Source: a virus | Strand: one strand, 5' to 3' | Virus record (IMG/VR): IMGVR_UViG_3300024312_000003 | Coordinates: 116,491-180,490 of that record | Length of the DNA: 64,000 nt | Shown: one piece after another, positions 43,931 to 52,719 of the stretch | Layout of the letters: every line of letters begins with the position of its first letter | How positions within the stretch are numbered: position 1 is the first letter of the stretch | The notes under the pieces: model-generated | Told to the model about the DNA's origin: nothing | The model's database searches: none | The model's input: the letters and a program-made list of their open reading frames with translations, nothing else | Program-made: the position numbers and the translations under genes

Positions 43931-44401
43931 TTACTCTTCCTTCTTTTGGAAGATGTTGCGGATGCCATTGTTGACGTAAGAGCACAAGGTCAACGAGAGG
44001 TTCGTCAGACCGTTGCGCAGCGGATTGAGGAAGTTCTGAGGCCACAGCAGGAAGTAAGCCCAGAAGATGAACTCGACCAAGACAGCGATGAAGCCGCCAG
44101 TCAGTCCAAGTGCGGAAAGAATCATGAAGATCACCACGATGCCAACCACTGCAAACGCAATATTGACAAAAACCGCACAGATGAAATACATGAACCTGGC
44201 AAAGTTCTGAGTGGAGTTCATCGACCAGCCGTTGAACTTTGCGTAAGTGTGAATGTCGTTCGATTCCGGGTTGGTGACGGTATCTTTGTCGACGACTTGA
44301 ATCACAGCCGTGTTGTCGATTTCAACAACACGAACATAAGTGCCTGCTTGACGGTCCGGGAAGGCTTCGTGACCGGAAAAGAAGGTGGCGAAGGAGGACA
44401 T
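43931..44401 (-). CDS. membrane protein with HEAFP start, 156 aa
   Basis: The start FFSGHEAFPDRQAGTYVRVV is shared with the 43007 gene. Three likely membrane helices (MYFICAVFVNIAFAVVGIVV, LTGGFIAVLVEFIFWAYFLL). It is the first gene of the membrane block, read from the promoter-like palindrome at 44447. Confidence 0.7.
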   Translation of the reverse strand: MSSFATFFSGHEAFPDRQAGTYVRVVEIDNTAVIQVVDKDTVTNPESNDIHTYAKFNGWSMNSTQNFARFMYFICAVFVNIAFAVVGIVVIFMILSALGLTGGFIAVLVEFIFWAYFLLWPQNFLNPLRNGLTNLSLTLCSYVNNGIRNIFQKKEE

Positions 44402-44446
44402 TCTTTTTTCCTTTAGTACAAAAAGAAACTGCTTTAGAAGCAGATT

Positions 44447-44493
44447 GGAATAAGTATAGCACCTATTCCAAGATTGTTATATGTATCTGAAAC
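44447..44493 (-). promoter_or_regulatory. palindromic promoter-like element, copy 1
   Basis: On the minus strand GTTTCAGATACATATAAC is followed by GGAATAGG-TGCTATACT-TATTCC, a palindrome enclosing an extended -10 (TGnTATACT). It lies 46 bases before the 44401 start. An almost identical copy is at 46506-46552. Confidence 0.6.
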
Positions 44494-44517
44494 TTTTTTC
44501 ATTACAATTTCAGATAC
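44483..44517 (-). terminator. inverted repeat after the 44529 gene
   Basis: GTATCTGAAA and its inverse, spaced by a 15-base loop, end 12 bases past the 44529 stop and overlap the promoter-like element. Confidence 0.45.
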
Positions 44518-44528
44518 TCTACTGCGTA

Positions 44529-44897
44529 TCAACCTCGACGTTCGATTTCTTTTAGATAGTCATTCATTGTTTGTTCAACCTTAGAAGACAGAATCTCATC
44601 TGCAAATTGGTTGAACACAGTCAATTTTCTTTCACAATCAGGCATTGTGCCGGACTGCGAAAACTCGACAATGTCTTGAATTTGAAAATGCTCAGAGCAC
44701 TTTTGAAAAATCTCCGAAGTTGCCTCTTGAACAAATTCCGTCATAAAAGAGATCCCAACATCTTTCGGGATCTTTTGGACGACCATGTCGTAGGACATTT
44801 TATCCAACAACACCTGGCTGTGTTGTTTGATCTTGGCATCCAGTCCGGAACGAAACGAAAACTGGACAATTGCGTGAACGATGGTGGGATCAATCAT
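44529..44897 (-). CDS. hypothetical protein, 122 aa
   Basis: Helical soluble protein (HSQVLLDKMSYDMVVQKIP). Part of a run of small soluble genes between the two promoter-like copies. No domain assigned. Confidence 0.6.
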   Translation of the reverse strand: MIDPTIVHAIVQFSFRSGLDAKIKQHSQVLLDKMSYDMVVQKIPKDVGISFMTEFVQEATSEIFQKCSEHFQIQDIVEFSQSGTMPDCERKLTVFNQFADEILSSKVEQTMNDYLKEIERRG

Positions 44898-44900
44898 GAT

Positions 44901-45218
44901 TTAGATGAATTTGTTTTCTTCGGAACACCAGATCAAGGTGCTTTTGATTTGTTCTTCGGTGAGGTTCGAGTAAAAGTCCTTGTAGTCAAAAACTCGCACG
45001 CGCTCACCATTGGAGTAGATGGCCTTGATTCGACACATCGTTCCGACACGAATCATTTTGCCAGGCATCATCTTACTCAACTCACGAGCCTCGATGTCCG
45101 CCCTTTTGTTGCTGACATAAACCAGAACATTGTTGAGAGGATTCACAGATGGGATTTCCATTTCCATCATGTGTTCGGCATAATCCTGGTTTTCAGAATC
45201 AATCATCAACTTGGTCAT
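44901..45218 (-). CDS. hypothetical protein, 105 aa
   Basis: The segment RADIEARELSKMMPGKMIRV and GTMCRIKAIYSNGERVRVFD look like a small beta domain. It is three bases from its downstream neighbour. Function unknown. Confidence 0.6.
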   Translation of the reverse strand: MTKLMIDSENQDYAEHMMEMEIPSVNPLNNVLVYVSNKRADIEARELSKMMPGKMIRVGTMCRIKAIYSNGERVRVFDYKDFYSNLTEEQIKSTLIWCSEENKFI

Positions 45219-45263
45219 TTTGTTTCCTTGTTTATTAATGTAATGAACTCAACAGATGGAAGT

Positions 45264-45299
45264 ACAAAAAGAGGGTGGAATTAACCACCCTCTTTTTGT
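45264..45299 (-). terminator. hairpin terminator
   Basis: ACAAAAAGAGGGTGG and its inverse, ending at the stop at 45300. Confidence 0.8.
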
Positions 45300-45755
45300 T
45301 TACAGGTCGTACTTCGAAGTCATCTCATCGATGAAATCGGTGCTGAGTTTTTCCAGTTTTTCTCGGGTGGTTTGTGAGATCATTCCACCGTAACCCTTGA
45401 GCTTCTGACCCAACTGGCTGTTGTGAAAATCAATCAACTCAATGATGGTTTCGGATTCGAGGTGATCAGACAAATCAACAGCGAGGGTGTGTGTCATCTT
45501 GCGAAGATGATCGCTGGTGTGCTGGTCCAGAGCTTTCGAATTATCTTCACCATTAGCACTACTCCAGAGTATGTTCTCATACTTCAGGCGAAACGAGTCG
45601 ATGTAATGCAGCATGCCACTGACATGAATCAGAAGCAAAGCCTTGTTGTAGTCATCCATCATTTCGATCGCCATCGATTTGTGGATGTCAGCCTCATCGT
45701 CCAGACCAAGATTTGCGTAGATGTTGGTCTTGATCTTTTTGTAATGCTGTTTCAT
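45300..45755 (-). CDS. DUF2059-like helical protein, 151 aa
   Basis: The segment ELIDFHNSQLGQKLKGYGG resembles the LIxFYxSPxGxK core of DUF2059. Overall helical. It lacks a signal peptide, unlike many bacterial DUF2059 proteins. The match is a pattern call. Confidence 0.5.
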   Translation of the reverse strand: MKQHYKKIKTNIYANLGLDDEADIHKSMAIEMMDDYNKALLLIHVSGMLHYIDSFRLKYENILWSSANGEDNSKALDQHTSDHLRKMTHTLAVDLSDHLESETIIELIDFHNSQLGQKLKGYGGMISQTTREKLEKLSTDFIDEMTSKYDL

Positions 45756-45769
45756 GTTGTCTTCCTTAT

Positions 45770-46192
45770 TTAGAAGTTATCATCTTGAGAGTCATAGTAG
45801 TCCATTTCAGACTCGTAGTCTTCTCGGTCTTTCCTGACTCGCTCCCGATGCTTCTCTTTACCCCAGCATTCTTTGCAGATTATCAGAGGCTCATCGCCTT
45901 GGGGTGCGTAGAAATCATACCACTTCCAAGAGATCGCATCTTTCATCAAAACTGTTTTCGAACAGTCGTGGCAGACTTCAGATTGCTGGCCTTCGTGTTC
46001 TTCGCATTTTTCATCACATTCCCTGCAACAAACAAAAGACGAAACAATGCCGAAGCTGTCCATTTCACGACGAAGAACCTGAGCCAGATTCAGATCAGAC
46101 CGAGCATGTTCACAAGCACCATCATCTTCAATGAGTGCCTTCTTCTGTTCTTCAGTCTTACCTTCAATCCCGACGTTGGTAAACCAATTCAT
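45770..46192 (-). CDS. Cys-rich, zinc-finger-like protein, 140 aa
   Basis: Several Cys pairs are visible: FVCCRECDEKCEEHEGQQSE, VCHDCSK and IICKECWGKE, which look like zinc sites. The C-terminus is acidic. It may bind nucleic acid or protein partners. Part of the small-gene run of the 42-46 kb block. Confidence 0.6.
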   Translation of the reverse strand: MNWFTNVGIEGKTEEQKKALIEDDGACEHARSDLNLAQVLRREMDSFGIVSSFVCCRECDEKCEEHEGQQSEVCHDCSKTVLMKDAISWKWYDFYAPQGDEPLIICKECWGKEKHRERVRKDREDYESEMDYYDSQDDNF

Positions 46193-46206
46193 GTTGATTC
46201 TCCGAG

Positions 46207-46431
46207 TTACTTATTTCGATTCAAAACGAATTTCTTGACAAAACGCTCCATGTCCGTGAGTTCTGAGTCCGGAAGATTCATCAGCGGGTACAAAACTTCA
46301 GAAATGGAAATACCAGGCATACCAGCTTCGTTGAGAAGCTGGTCAACGTATTGACTGACATCCGGGTTTGGATGGGTCTTGAGTTGGAAAAGACCGTTCA
46401 GCCAGAAAACACAAAGTTCGGTGTTCTTCAT
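46207..46431 (-). CDS. hypothetical protein, 74 aa
   Basis: Short helical protein (MKNTELCVFWLNGLFQL start) directly after the second promoter-like palindrome. Probably the first gene of the transcript that starts there. Confidence 0.6.
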   Translation of the reverse strand: MKNTELCVFWLNGLFQLKTHPNPDVSQYVDQLLNEAGMPGISISEVLYPLMNLPDSELTDMERFVKKFVLNRNK

Positions 46432-46505
46432 TTGGTATTTAAAAGAATTGTCTTTGGTCTATGTTTATAATTTTAACCAAAAGAAAATCAATTAAGTTAA
46501 GAATT

Positions 46506-46552
46506 GGAATAAGTATAGCACTTATTCCAATTTAGTTATATGTATCTGAAAA
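46506..46552 (-). promoter_or_regulatory. palindromic promoter-like element, copy 2
   Basis: Same arrangement as the copy at 44447: ATACATATAACT then GGAATAAG-TGCTATACT-TATTCC (palindrome enclosing an extended -10). It lies 75 bases before the 46431 start. The two copies differ by only a few bases. Confidence 0.6.
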
Positions 46553-46566
46553 TTATTTCATTGTAT

Positions 46567-46800
46567 TTAATAGTTTGGTTTAAAAGTATCTTTCTTAATG
46601 TAAGCGCGATCTTTGTGACTGTACTTTACATTATCTGGAAACATTTCGGAATACATTTTCAAGTCAATGCTGGCTTGAGGTTGAGATATTCCAAAATAAT
46701 ACATCAATGCATTTCGGTCAGCTTTACCGTTAAACATGATGAAACATTCAATGAAACGCAAGCGTTGAGTTACTGCGTATGTGACTGTGTTTTTAGACAT
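46567..46800 (-). CDS. small WYL-type HTH DNA-binding protein
   Basis: 77 residues. RLRFIECFIMFNGKADRNAL then YYFGISQPQASIDLKMYSEM match the winged-helix start of WYL-domain regulators (RxxFIExxLxFxGxxxRxxLxxxFGIS). The WYL sensor part is absent. It is next to the duplicated promoter elements, so it is a good candidate for their regulator; this is inference. Confidence 0.7.
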   Translation of the reverse strand: MSKNTVTYAVTQRLRFIECFIMFNGKADRNALMYYFGISQPQASIDLKMYSEMFPDNVKYSHKDRAYIKKDTFKPNY

Positions 46801-46827
46801 GTTGATTTATATTGGTGTTTATTCGAG

Positions 46828-46848
46828 TTAGTCATATGTATCTAAAAA
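46828..46848 (-). promoter_or_regulatory. partial copy of the ATACATATgAC motif
   Basis: The minus strand carries TTTTAGATACATATGACTAA, similar to the upstream half of the two full elements, 28 bases before the HTH gene start. The palindrome half is missing. Confidence 0.35.
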
Positions 46849-46856
46849 TATTTAGA

Positions 46857-46889
46857 ACATAAAAGAGAGGTTTACCCTCTCTTTTATGT
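46857..46889 (-). terminator. hairpin terminator
   Basis: ACATAAAAGAGAGG pairs with its inverse around TTTA, right after the stop of the DUF1353 gene. Confidence 0.75.
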
Positions 46890-46890
46890 C

Positions 46891-47352
46891 TTAGAATAGA
46901 AATGATTGTTTCGGGTCTGGATATTTCTTAAACTTACTAAGTATAAAGTAAAAGTATCGTCTATGCATCGGTACTTTTAATTCTTTCATTATTTTTAAGA
47001 ATACATCATCAGCCACGGATCTATTTATTTTTTCTACTTCACCATTGACTCTAAGTTTTAGCTTATAGCAAAGATAGTCGTGAAATATTCCAGCTTTAAA
47101 AACCGGATCATTCATAGCCATGTTTCTTGATAAGTTAAAAGGAATGATTGGACCAATCGTAACAAAGTAGTTTGGTATATTTACGTCTATTCGATTTCCA
47201 TTTTGTTTAAATGAAAAACTTATACCGCCTACCACTCTCCAAGATTCGTATCCATCTTTCATTCTGGAATTATCAACGTATGGCTCTAGTCTCTTTACTG
47301 AATCAAATCTTGAGACATGAGTCATGTTGTGATATTGTCTATTATTTTTCAT
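46891..47352 (-). CDS. DUF1353-like protein
   Basis: 153 residues. IPNYFVTIGPIIPFNLSRNM and DPVFKAGIFHDYLCYKL match the DUF1353 family (VPxGFxTDGASIPR, HDYLY), with conserved His-Asp. DUF1353 proteins are found in many phages and their role is unsettled. It leads into the structural gene block. Confidence 0.75.
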   Translation of the reverse strand: MKNNRQYHNMTHVSRFDSVKRLEPYVDNSRMKDGYESWRVVGGISFSFKQNGNRIDVNIPNYFVTIGPIIPFNLSRNMAMNDPVFKAGIFHDYLCYKLKLRVNGEVEKINRSVADDVFLKIMKELKVPMHRRYFYFILSKFKKYPDPKQSFLF

Positions 47353-47362
47353 GATTCTCTCA

Positions 47363-47515
47363 TTAAGAATAATCCGCTATTCCTAATCCAATGTAAGTTG
47401 GATTTTCATTAGAATTTAGCTTCTTCTTTTCTTCCTCGGTCAGTTCTTTAACCAATCCATTTTCAGATATTTCTTTTAAAATATCATCTTCAGTCAACTC
47501 GATAGGATCGCTCAT
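47363..47515 (-). CDS. small acidic protein, 50 aa
   Basis: ATG at 47515 with AAGGATTATGA ahead of it, inside the end of the upstream gene. It reads MSDPIELTEDDILKEISENG and ends IGLGIADYS. Translational coupling with the upstream structural gene supports it. Function unknown. Confidence 0.6.
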   Translation of the reverse strand: MSDPIELTEDDILKEISENGLVKELTEEEKKKLNSNENPTYIGLGIADYS

Positions 47516-48874
47516 TCATAATCCTTTAAAAACTTGACGTTTCACAAATATAGCAAAATTAGTAGTCGATATATATCTGTTATTTAAAAGACCATCTCCG
47601 ACCATTTGAACATAGTGGTGTGCTTTCAAAATAACGCCTTCTACTTCTTTTAGTACGTCGTCTTTAAGAAATCTAAACTTAACGGGCATTCCTGGATAGA
47701 TTAAACTCATATCTGAATTTTCCCAAGACAGACTGATCATTACTCCGTCTCTGGCTGCTAGTTTTGACAACTCAAATTTAGCATTGGAAGATATTCTCTC
47801 GGAACTCAATGCTGCATTATTAAGACCATTTGGTCTATTAAGAGTAACAAACTCACTGTTGTTTTTACCACGACTAACAACTGCTTTGTTATCGGAAATA
47901 TCTACAAAACTTTCCATGTACTTATTTGCATCTGAAAAGCGCAATCCATTACCCATGTTTAGCAATTGAGGTTCACTGACATCGGTGAACTTTGTATCCC
48001 CAGTTGCCAAAATGATTGTGTGTGAACCTTCGGTTATAAACGATTTCTCATTACCAGGCAATCTTCTAGATGGCACATTAATGATTGTCATTATTTTATC
48101 TGTGGTATTGAAACGCTCAGTATTGTACGTCGGATAAACGAACCAATAGTCATCTTGAAAGTAATAACTAAATCCAGTAGAATATACACCGCCACATTTC
48201 TTGTGAATGTATCCTGGTACATCCACCACCCTCGTTCCTTGCGGAATGACAAAATGCTCTCTTTTCTCAAGATTATCAACCGGAATCATATTGACTCCAA
48301 GCGGCATCATTTCTGAAGAAATTTCAACCTTACCAGAATGAAGAGTCAGCATCGATTTAATAAGATCGTCACAGCTGGTATTTCTGAAAACACCACCAAC
48401 AGTCATCATTCTCAATTGATCTATTGTTGTAGGAATAAGTTGAACGTCAATAGTCAATAATTGAGTTATATTCAGATTCTTTTCAGTTGACTCGTTCTTT
48501 GTATTTTGCTCTACCGCCATTGCTGGCGGTTTTATGACGCTTGCTACATATCTGTGACTCCAGCTGGCTTTGCTTGGAATCAATCTTTCAGCGCTATTTT
48601 TAGTAGAGGAGAATTTATACAAAGTCGCTTCTAAGTTATCGAGGTGTGGGTAGAGTTTAAACATCCAATCGCCACCAGGAATCACCACACTTACCAATAA
48701 CTCATCACCAAAGTTATCTTCATAATCTCTGGTTACATCTATCGATACTAATTTGAAAATATCGACATCTTCTGCTGGTGTGTGAAATTGAAGCAACCAT
48801 GCTTCGTATTTTGGATTGGCATTATTGAGTATGTTCTTAATGTCCAGTCCAAGAACAGAATCCAATATATCCAT
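47516..48874 (-). CDS. virion structural protein, 452 aa
   Basis: A beta-rich protein (SIDVTRDYEDNFGDELLVSV, VVIPGGDWMFKLYPHLDNLE) in a run of genes of similar kind up to 64 kb. The tail-hub-like feel comes from the beta content and position only. No enzymatic motif. It overlaps the next gene by one base. Confidence 0.65.
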   Translation of the reverse strand: MDILDSVLGLDIKNILNNANPKYEAWLLQFHTPAEDVDIFKLVSIDVTRDYEDNFGDELLVSVVIPGGDWMFKLYPHLDNLEATLYKFSSTKNSAERLIPSKASWSHRYVASVIKPPAMAVEQNTKNESTEKNLNITQLLTIDVQLIPTTIDQLRMMTVGGVFRNTSCDDLIKSMLTLHSGKVEISSEMMPLGVNMIPVDNLEKREHFVIPQGTRVVDVPGYIHKKCGGVYSTGFSYYFQDDYWFVYPTYNTERFNTTDKIMTIINVPSRRLPGNEKSFITEGSHTIILATGDTKFTDVSEPQLLNMGNGLRFSDANKYMESFVDISDNKAVVSRGKNNSEFVTLNRPNGLNNAALSSERISSNAKFELSKLAARDGVMISLSWENSDMSLIYPGMPVKFRFLKDDVLKEVEGVILKAHHYVQMVGDGLLNNRYISTTNFAIFVKRQVFKGL

Positions 48875-49635
48875 TACTGACCTCTCTTGACAAGACTACT
48901 GTACGACAGTTTTTGACCACCGAGAAATTTTCCTCTTGACGTTTTGTCTTGGACATTAGAGGATGCGTCATCGTGAAAACCGTATGGTCTCTGCCCTTGT
49001 GACTTTTCCTCAGTAACAAAACTCGTAAAATTATTTCTTTTAGGAAATACTCTTTCTGGTTCAGGTTCTGGTTGTGTGGGTGCAGAACTTTTATCAGATA
49101 CGAATCTTATACTTCCTTTGTACTCTTGTGGTTTTGTGGAAACTGGAGTGCTGAAAATTTTGGATATTCCATTTAGCTTCTTCATGGAATCTGGCATTAC
49201 TGCTTGTAATTCACTGAAGAATTCTTCAGTGATGTGATATTTTGCATGTTCGTAAATTGAATTGGCAAAGTCATCTAGTTTCTTTAGGTCTTCTATCGGG
49301 GCTATAGAAAGATTACGAGTATGTCTAATTTCTGACATCCAGACATTAAGATGGTTTGTGATTCTATTATAGATTTCAAGAACTGTTTCTTCTGAAGGAA
49401 TGTAAATTTGTCCACCAGAATGATAACACTCAACCATCTTATCGATTGTCCACATGACCGTTATCTTTTCATACGGGTCATCATATTCACGCATACCTGA
49501 AGTCGGTACTCCAAAATATTGAATATCCTCAGTTGTGCGAGTGTGAATCAAAGGCACTCTTATTAAAAATATTTCTTTGAATATTCCGTATCTTGAATCA
49601 CTAATAGGGATGTTGAGATCTTGGGAATTGCTCAT
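48874..49635 (-). CDS. virion-region protein, 253 aa
   Basis: From the ATG at 49635 (GAAAGAGTAACC before it). N-terminal half is a mixed fold (FLIRVPLIHTRTTEDIQYFG); the C-terminal third is charged and disorder-like (PEPERVFPKRNNF, GQRPYGFHDDASSN). Part of the structural operon. Confidence 0.6.
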   Translation of the reverse strand: MSNSQDLNIPISDSRYGIFKEIFLIRVPLIHTRTTEDIQYFGVPTSGMREYDDPYEKITVMWTIDKMVECYHSGGQIYIPSEETVLEIYNRITNHLNVWMSEIRHTRNLSIAPIEDLKKLDDFANSIYEHAKYHITEEFFSELQAVMPDSMKKLNGISKIFSTPVSTKPQEYKGSIRFVSDKSSAPTQPEPEPERVFPKRNNFTSFVTEEKSQGQRPYGFHDDASSNVQDKTSRGKFLGGQKLSYSSLVKRGQ

Positions 49636-49654
49636 GGTTACTCTTTCTTTAAGA

Positions 49655-49683
49655 CAGAGTGTGGGAGCAATTCCCACACTCTG
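49655..49683 (-). terminator. hairpin terminator
   Basis: CAGAGTGTGGGA pairs with its inverse around GCAA, directly after the stop at 49684. Confidence 0.75.
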
Positions 49684-51102
49684 TTATATGCTTCTTATCA
49701 ATGACTTTATTAAAAACAGAACAATTGGAACGTAATAGAACTGATCAAGAGGATTCCATTCTGGGATAGAGTCTGCAATTTTCTTAACAGACTTTAAGTC
49801 CAGTGATTCGTCTTTTATGTATCTTCTAATCATTACTTCCAGTAGGCTTTGTTTGCCAGGTTCTGAATCGTTTTCATAAAAGGCTTGAGATAAAACGTAA
49901 TAACCATCTTTAAAAGACGGATGTATAACTGGCGGTTCATTATCGATAGATGGCTTACCTGGTAAAGTAAACCCAGACAACACATCATCTACGACATCGG
50001 AGAGAGTTTTTGGACGAAGTTGTGATAAGTAACCACCTATTGATCTCAATGAAGTCTCTGGAGAAGTGACATCACCAGTTATTGTCTTTGGCACTCTTGT
50101 ATATGTATAGTCTACATTAACAGAGGGATCGGCCGGATAAATTACTTCTTTTATGCCGCTGAATCTAATACTCTCGTGCAGCGGTTCGTAAGAAAACATA
50201 TTGCTGTAGACTTTACCAGCTTTTGTAAAGCTGTGTTTTAACAATACTTCATTCTTAGTGAACATTGCGTCCCAGAAAGAGGTGGCTCTCAGAGTATTGT
50301 CGTCGTCTACATTTAGTTTTCTGATGTATCTTATTTCATCAGAATCCCAGGTGGAGAAATTCTTCAAAATAGCGGTGGTATGATAGTGATCATACGTTGG
50401 AGTATTTTGAAGAGGCACCAGCATAACACTGTATTCTCTACTGAAGAAAGATTTGAAATAACTATCAGCAATGTTTCTGTAGCTATTTTGGAGTTGTTTA
50501 AGAACAACGTAATCTTCTTCAAAAAGAAGTGGATTCTGTCCATGTATCAGAAAATCTTTTTGATAAAAGAAAGTCTGTATTACCTTAGAGTTAAGATCGT
50601 TTCTTCTCTGATTAGACGAGTAGTCAATAAGAGAATAATCTATAACGTGACACGTTTGAGTCATGATGCTCATTCTGGTCACGTTTGTTATTTGGAATAC
50701 ACCCTCTCTTCCAGAACCAATGTCTGCTAAAAATACATCACCTTCGTTAGGGATAACAAAAGGATAGACAGTAGCGCTACCTGTGGTAGTCATTGTTTTG
50801 GAATCAGAATCCTGACTGGTTACCAAGGGACTGGTAACCTTTAATTCCATTCCATTTATTAATTTATATTGCTGGTGAACTGGATTCGTACCCAGACCTT
50901 GTCCAGCAGAGGCATTATCTTTATTTAGAATTTGACTATAGTAGTTAACACTCCAAGAACTACCTTCAACGTGAGATAACAATGAACTAACCGGAATTAG
51001 TTTGGTATCAACAGTGACACCTTTGTATTCTGGTTTTGCTATTGCTACTGTGATTGGTTTTGGAGCATCAACAATGTCATTTTTTGGATTAACTAATGGC
51101 AT
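49684..51102 (-). CDS. virion structural protein, 472 aa
   Basis: The ATG at 51102 follows AGGAATTAAA. Beta-rich with segments such as INGMELKVTSPLVTSQDSDS and PFVIPNEGDVFLADIGSGRE; the extreme C-terminus is hydrophobic (VPIVLFLIKSLIRSI). Probably a baseplate or tail component by position. Overlaps the end of the upstream gene. Confidence 0.65.
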   Translation of the reverse strand: MPLVNPKNDIVDAPKPITVAIAKPEYKGVTVDTKLIPVSSLLSHVEGSSWSVNYYSQILNKDNASAGQGLGTNPVHQQYKLINGMELKVTSPLVTSQDSDSKTMTTTGSATVYPFVIPNEGDVFLADIGSGREGVFQITNVTRMSIMTQTCHVIDYSLIDYSSNQRRNDLNSKVIQTFFYQKDFLIHGQNPLLFEEDYVVLKQLQNSYRNIADSYFKSFFSREYSVMLVPLQNTPTYDHYHTTAILKNFSTWDSDEIRYIRKLNVDDDNTLRATSFWDAMFTKNEVLLKHSFTKAGKVYSNMFSYEPLHESIRFSGIKEVIYPADPSVNVDYTYTRVPKTITGDVTSPETSLRSIGGYLSQLRPKTLSDVVDDVLSGFTLPGKPSIDNEPPVIHPSFKDGYYVLSQAFYENDSEPGKQSLLEVMIRRYIKDESLDLKSVKKIADSIPEWNPLDQFYYVPIVLFLIKSLIRSI

Positions 51103-51103
51103 T

Positions 51104-52639
51104 TTAATTCCTATTACCGGCACCAATCAATAATGACATCACTGTATTAAACTGATATACTGAATTAGTTTTATTTCTGGTGATTTCATCATCGATTAAT
51201 TCCAGAGCATTGTTGAAATCTTTTCTAGTCATGACATTACCTGGTAGAGGAGGTCCAATAACTAGTCTAGTATGTATGTCTGGTTTAAGAGCTTCAATAA
51301 CTTGTTTTGCAACAGTGTAGTTATTTCTAAGCCTATCTTTGGCTTCTTGATTTAACATCACTGGGTTCTTGTGCACAGATAGTCTGACATGATACACGTC
51401 TCTAAGACTAGGTGTGTACTTTAATCTAACCATTAGACTAGAATCTACTTCGACTCTATCGAAATCTAGTAAATTCTCAAATCTATAAACACAAACGTTG
51501 AATATAGATCTATCTAATTTACAGAGATATGGATACTCTGTATTTAAAAAAGAAAGTACTTCAGGAGTTAACTTGTAATCGTCAAAATCCGTCAGAGTCA
51601 TTAACGCTAATGGATTATCTTGATCGATTGAAGTTAAGGCAGTGACAAGTCTTAAAGTGTTTGGTGGTATTTCAGCCGGGATGAACTCGTCAAAACTAGG
51701 TATTGAGATTCCAGGTAAGCCGTGTTTGCTGGGAGATCTTGTCGATCTCATGGATGCTAGTGCTCTGGAAGATATGGAGTAATTAGACTGATAGTTGTTG
51801 ACTTGAGCTGGTGCTTCAGTCGGCCTGTACTTCGATGATAGCAGTTGATTGTGTATCATCAACGGATATTCTATCTCACAACTCTCAGGTCTATCATACT
51901 TGAATAAGAAACTAAAATTCACATTCCATCCACTGTGATCGGAATCTTTGGTTCCTTTTTCCGGTTCACCTTCTATCTCAAAATAACCAACTACTTCACC
52001 TTGAGTTTCAGCTATAGCCCACTCTGGATTATTACCTATGGCATTGGTAACTATTGTGGCTTTCTTTGTAAACTTTTCTTTTATATAAGTATCAAGATCT
52101 TGACCATACCCCGCCACATTCTCACGAAGTCTGTGCAATTCTTTCACAAGAGCCATGCATTCTTTTGGAATCAAATAACTATAAGTTACCGTAAACAGTC
52201 TTGATTCTCTGTTTGCTGAGATCATAGTTCTCATTCCATCTATCCAGCGCTGTGCTGAATCGTGGTCTGTGAATCTATGTGTTATACTTAATCGAGCATC
52301 TACCGGAACATAAACTGGTTTAATGTATGCTCTGATTTTATCATCGTAGTAAACATGCGGATTGTCGTCGTAGTAAACAGCTGTAGACAATATTCTAGTG
52401 GCTTGTGCCGTTTCATCTAATTCGACATACCACTTTGGATCTGTTCCGAAAGCATTGAAATCTTCATCGACGCCAACACTTGAGCCCGGTTGTTTGTTTC
52501 TGTCGGTCTCACCGTCGTATTGTATTTTTGTTGTATTTGGTATACCTGACCATTCCATCACTTGCCTGACAATGTCAAACACGACGGGTCTGGTAACACT
52601 TTCTCGCAAACTTGCGATTGGAAATATAACCTTAGGCAC
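51104..52639 (-). CDS. virion structural protein, 511 aa
   Basis: A large soluble protein with mixed fold (YVPVDARLSITHRFTDHDSA, GWNVNFSFLFKYDRPESCEI). The stop overlaps the start of the downstream structural gene, so they share a transcript. The role (tail, baseplate) is unresolved. Confidence 0.65.
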   Translation of the reverse strand: MPKVIFPIASLRESVTRPVVFDIVRQVMEWSGIPNTTKIQYDGETDRNKQPGSSVGVDEDFNAFGTDPKWYVELDETAQATRILSTAVYYDDNPHVYYDDKIRAYIKPVYVPVDARLSITHRFTDHDSAQRWIDGMRTMISANRESRLFTVTYSYLIPKECMALVKELHRLRENVAGYGQDLDTYIKEKFTKKATIVTNAIGNNPEWAIAETQGEVVGYFEIEGEPEKGTKDSDHSGWNVNFSFLFKYDRPESCEIEYPLMIHNQLLSSKYRPTEAPAQVNNYQSNYSISSRALASMRSTRSPSKHGLPGISIPSFDEFIPAEIPPNTLRLVTALTSIDQDNPLALMTLTDFDDYKLTPEVLSFLNTEYPYLCKLDRSIFNVCVYRFENLLDFDRVEVDSSLMVRLKYTPSLRDVYHVRLSVHKNPVMLNQEAKDRLRNNYTVAKQVIEALKPDIHTRLVIGPPLPGNVMTRKDFNNALELIDDEITRNKTNSVYQFNTVMSLLIGAGNRN

Positions 52640-52690
52640 TTTTGCCTCCTAATTGTTCATCACACGATAAGAACAAGACATACCAAAAGG

Positions 52691-52718
52691 CATAAAGAGG
52701 GGAGATCCCCTCTTTATG
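52691..52718 (-). terminator. CATAAAGAGGGG-type terminator
   Basis: CATAAAGAGGGGAG and its inverse at the stop of the gene at 52720. Same hairpin class as at 22808 and 29413. Confidence 0.8.
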
Positions 52719-52719
52719 T

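Noticed and set aside
41114-46354. Long plus-strand open frames (up to 289 codons) opposite the 41-46 kb genes
   Set aside because: They have no ribosome-binding sites, look like reverse-complement composition, and lie under well-formed minus-strand genes with good starts and hairpins.
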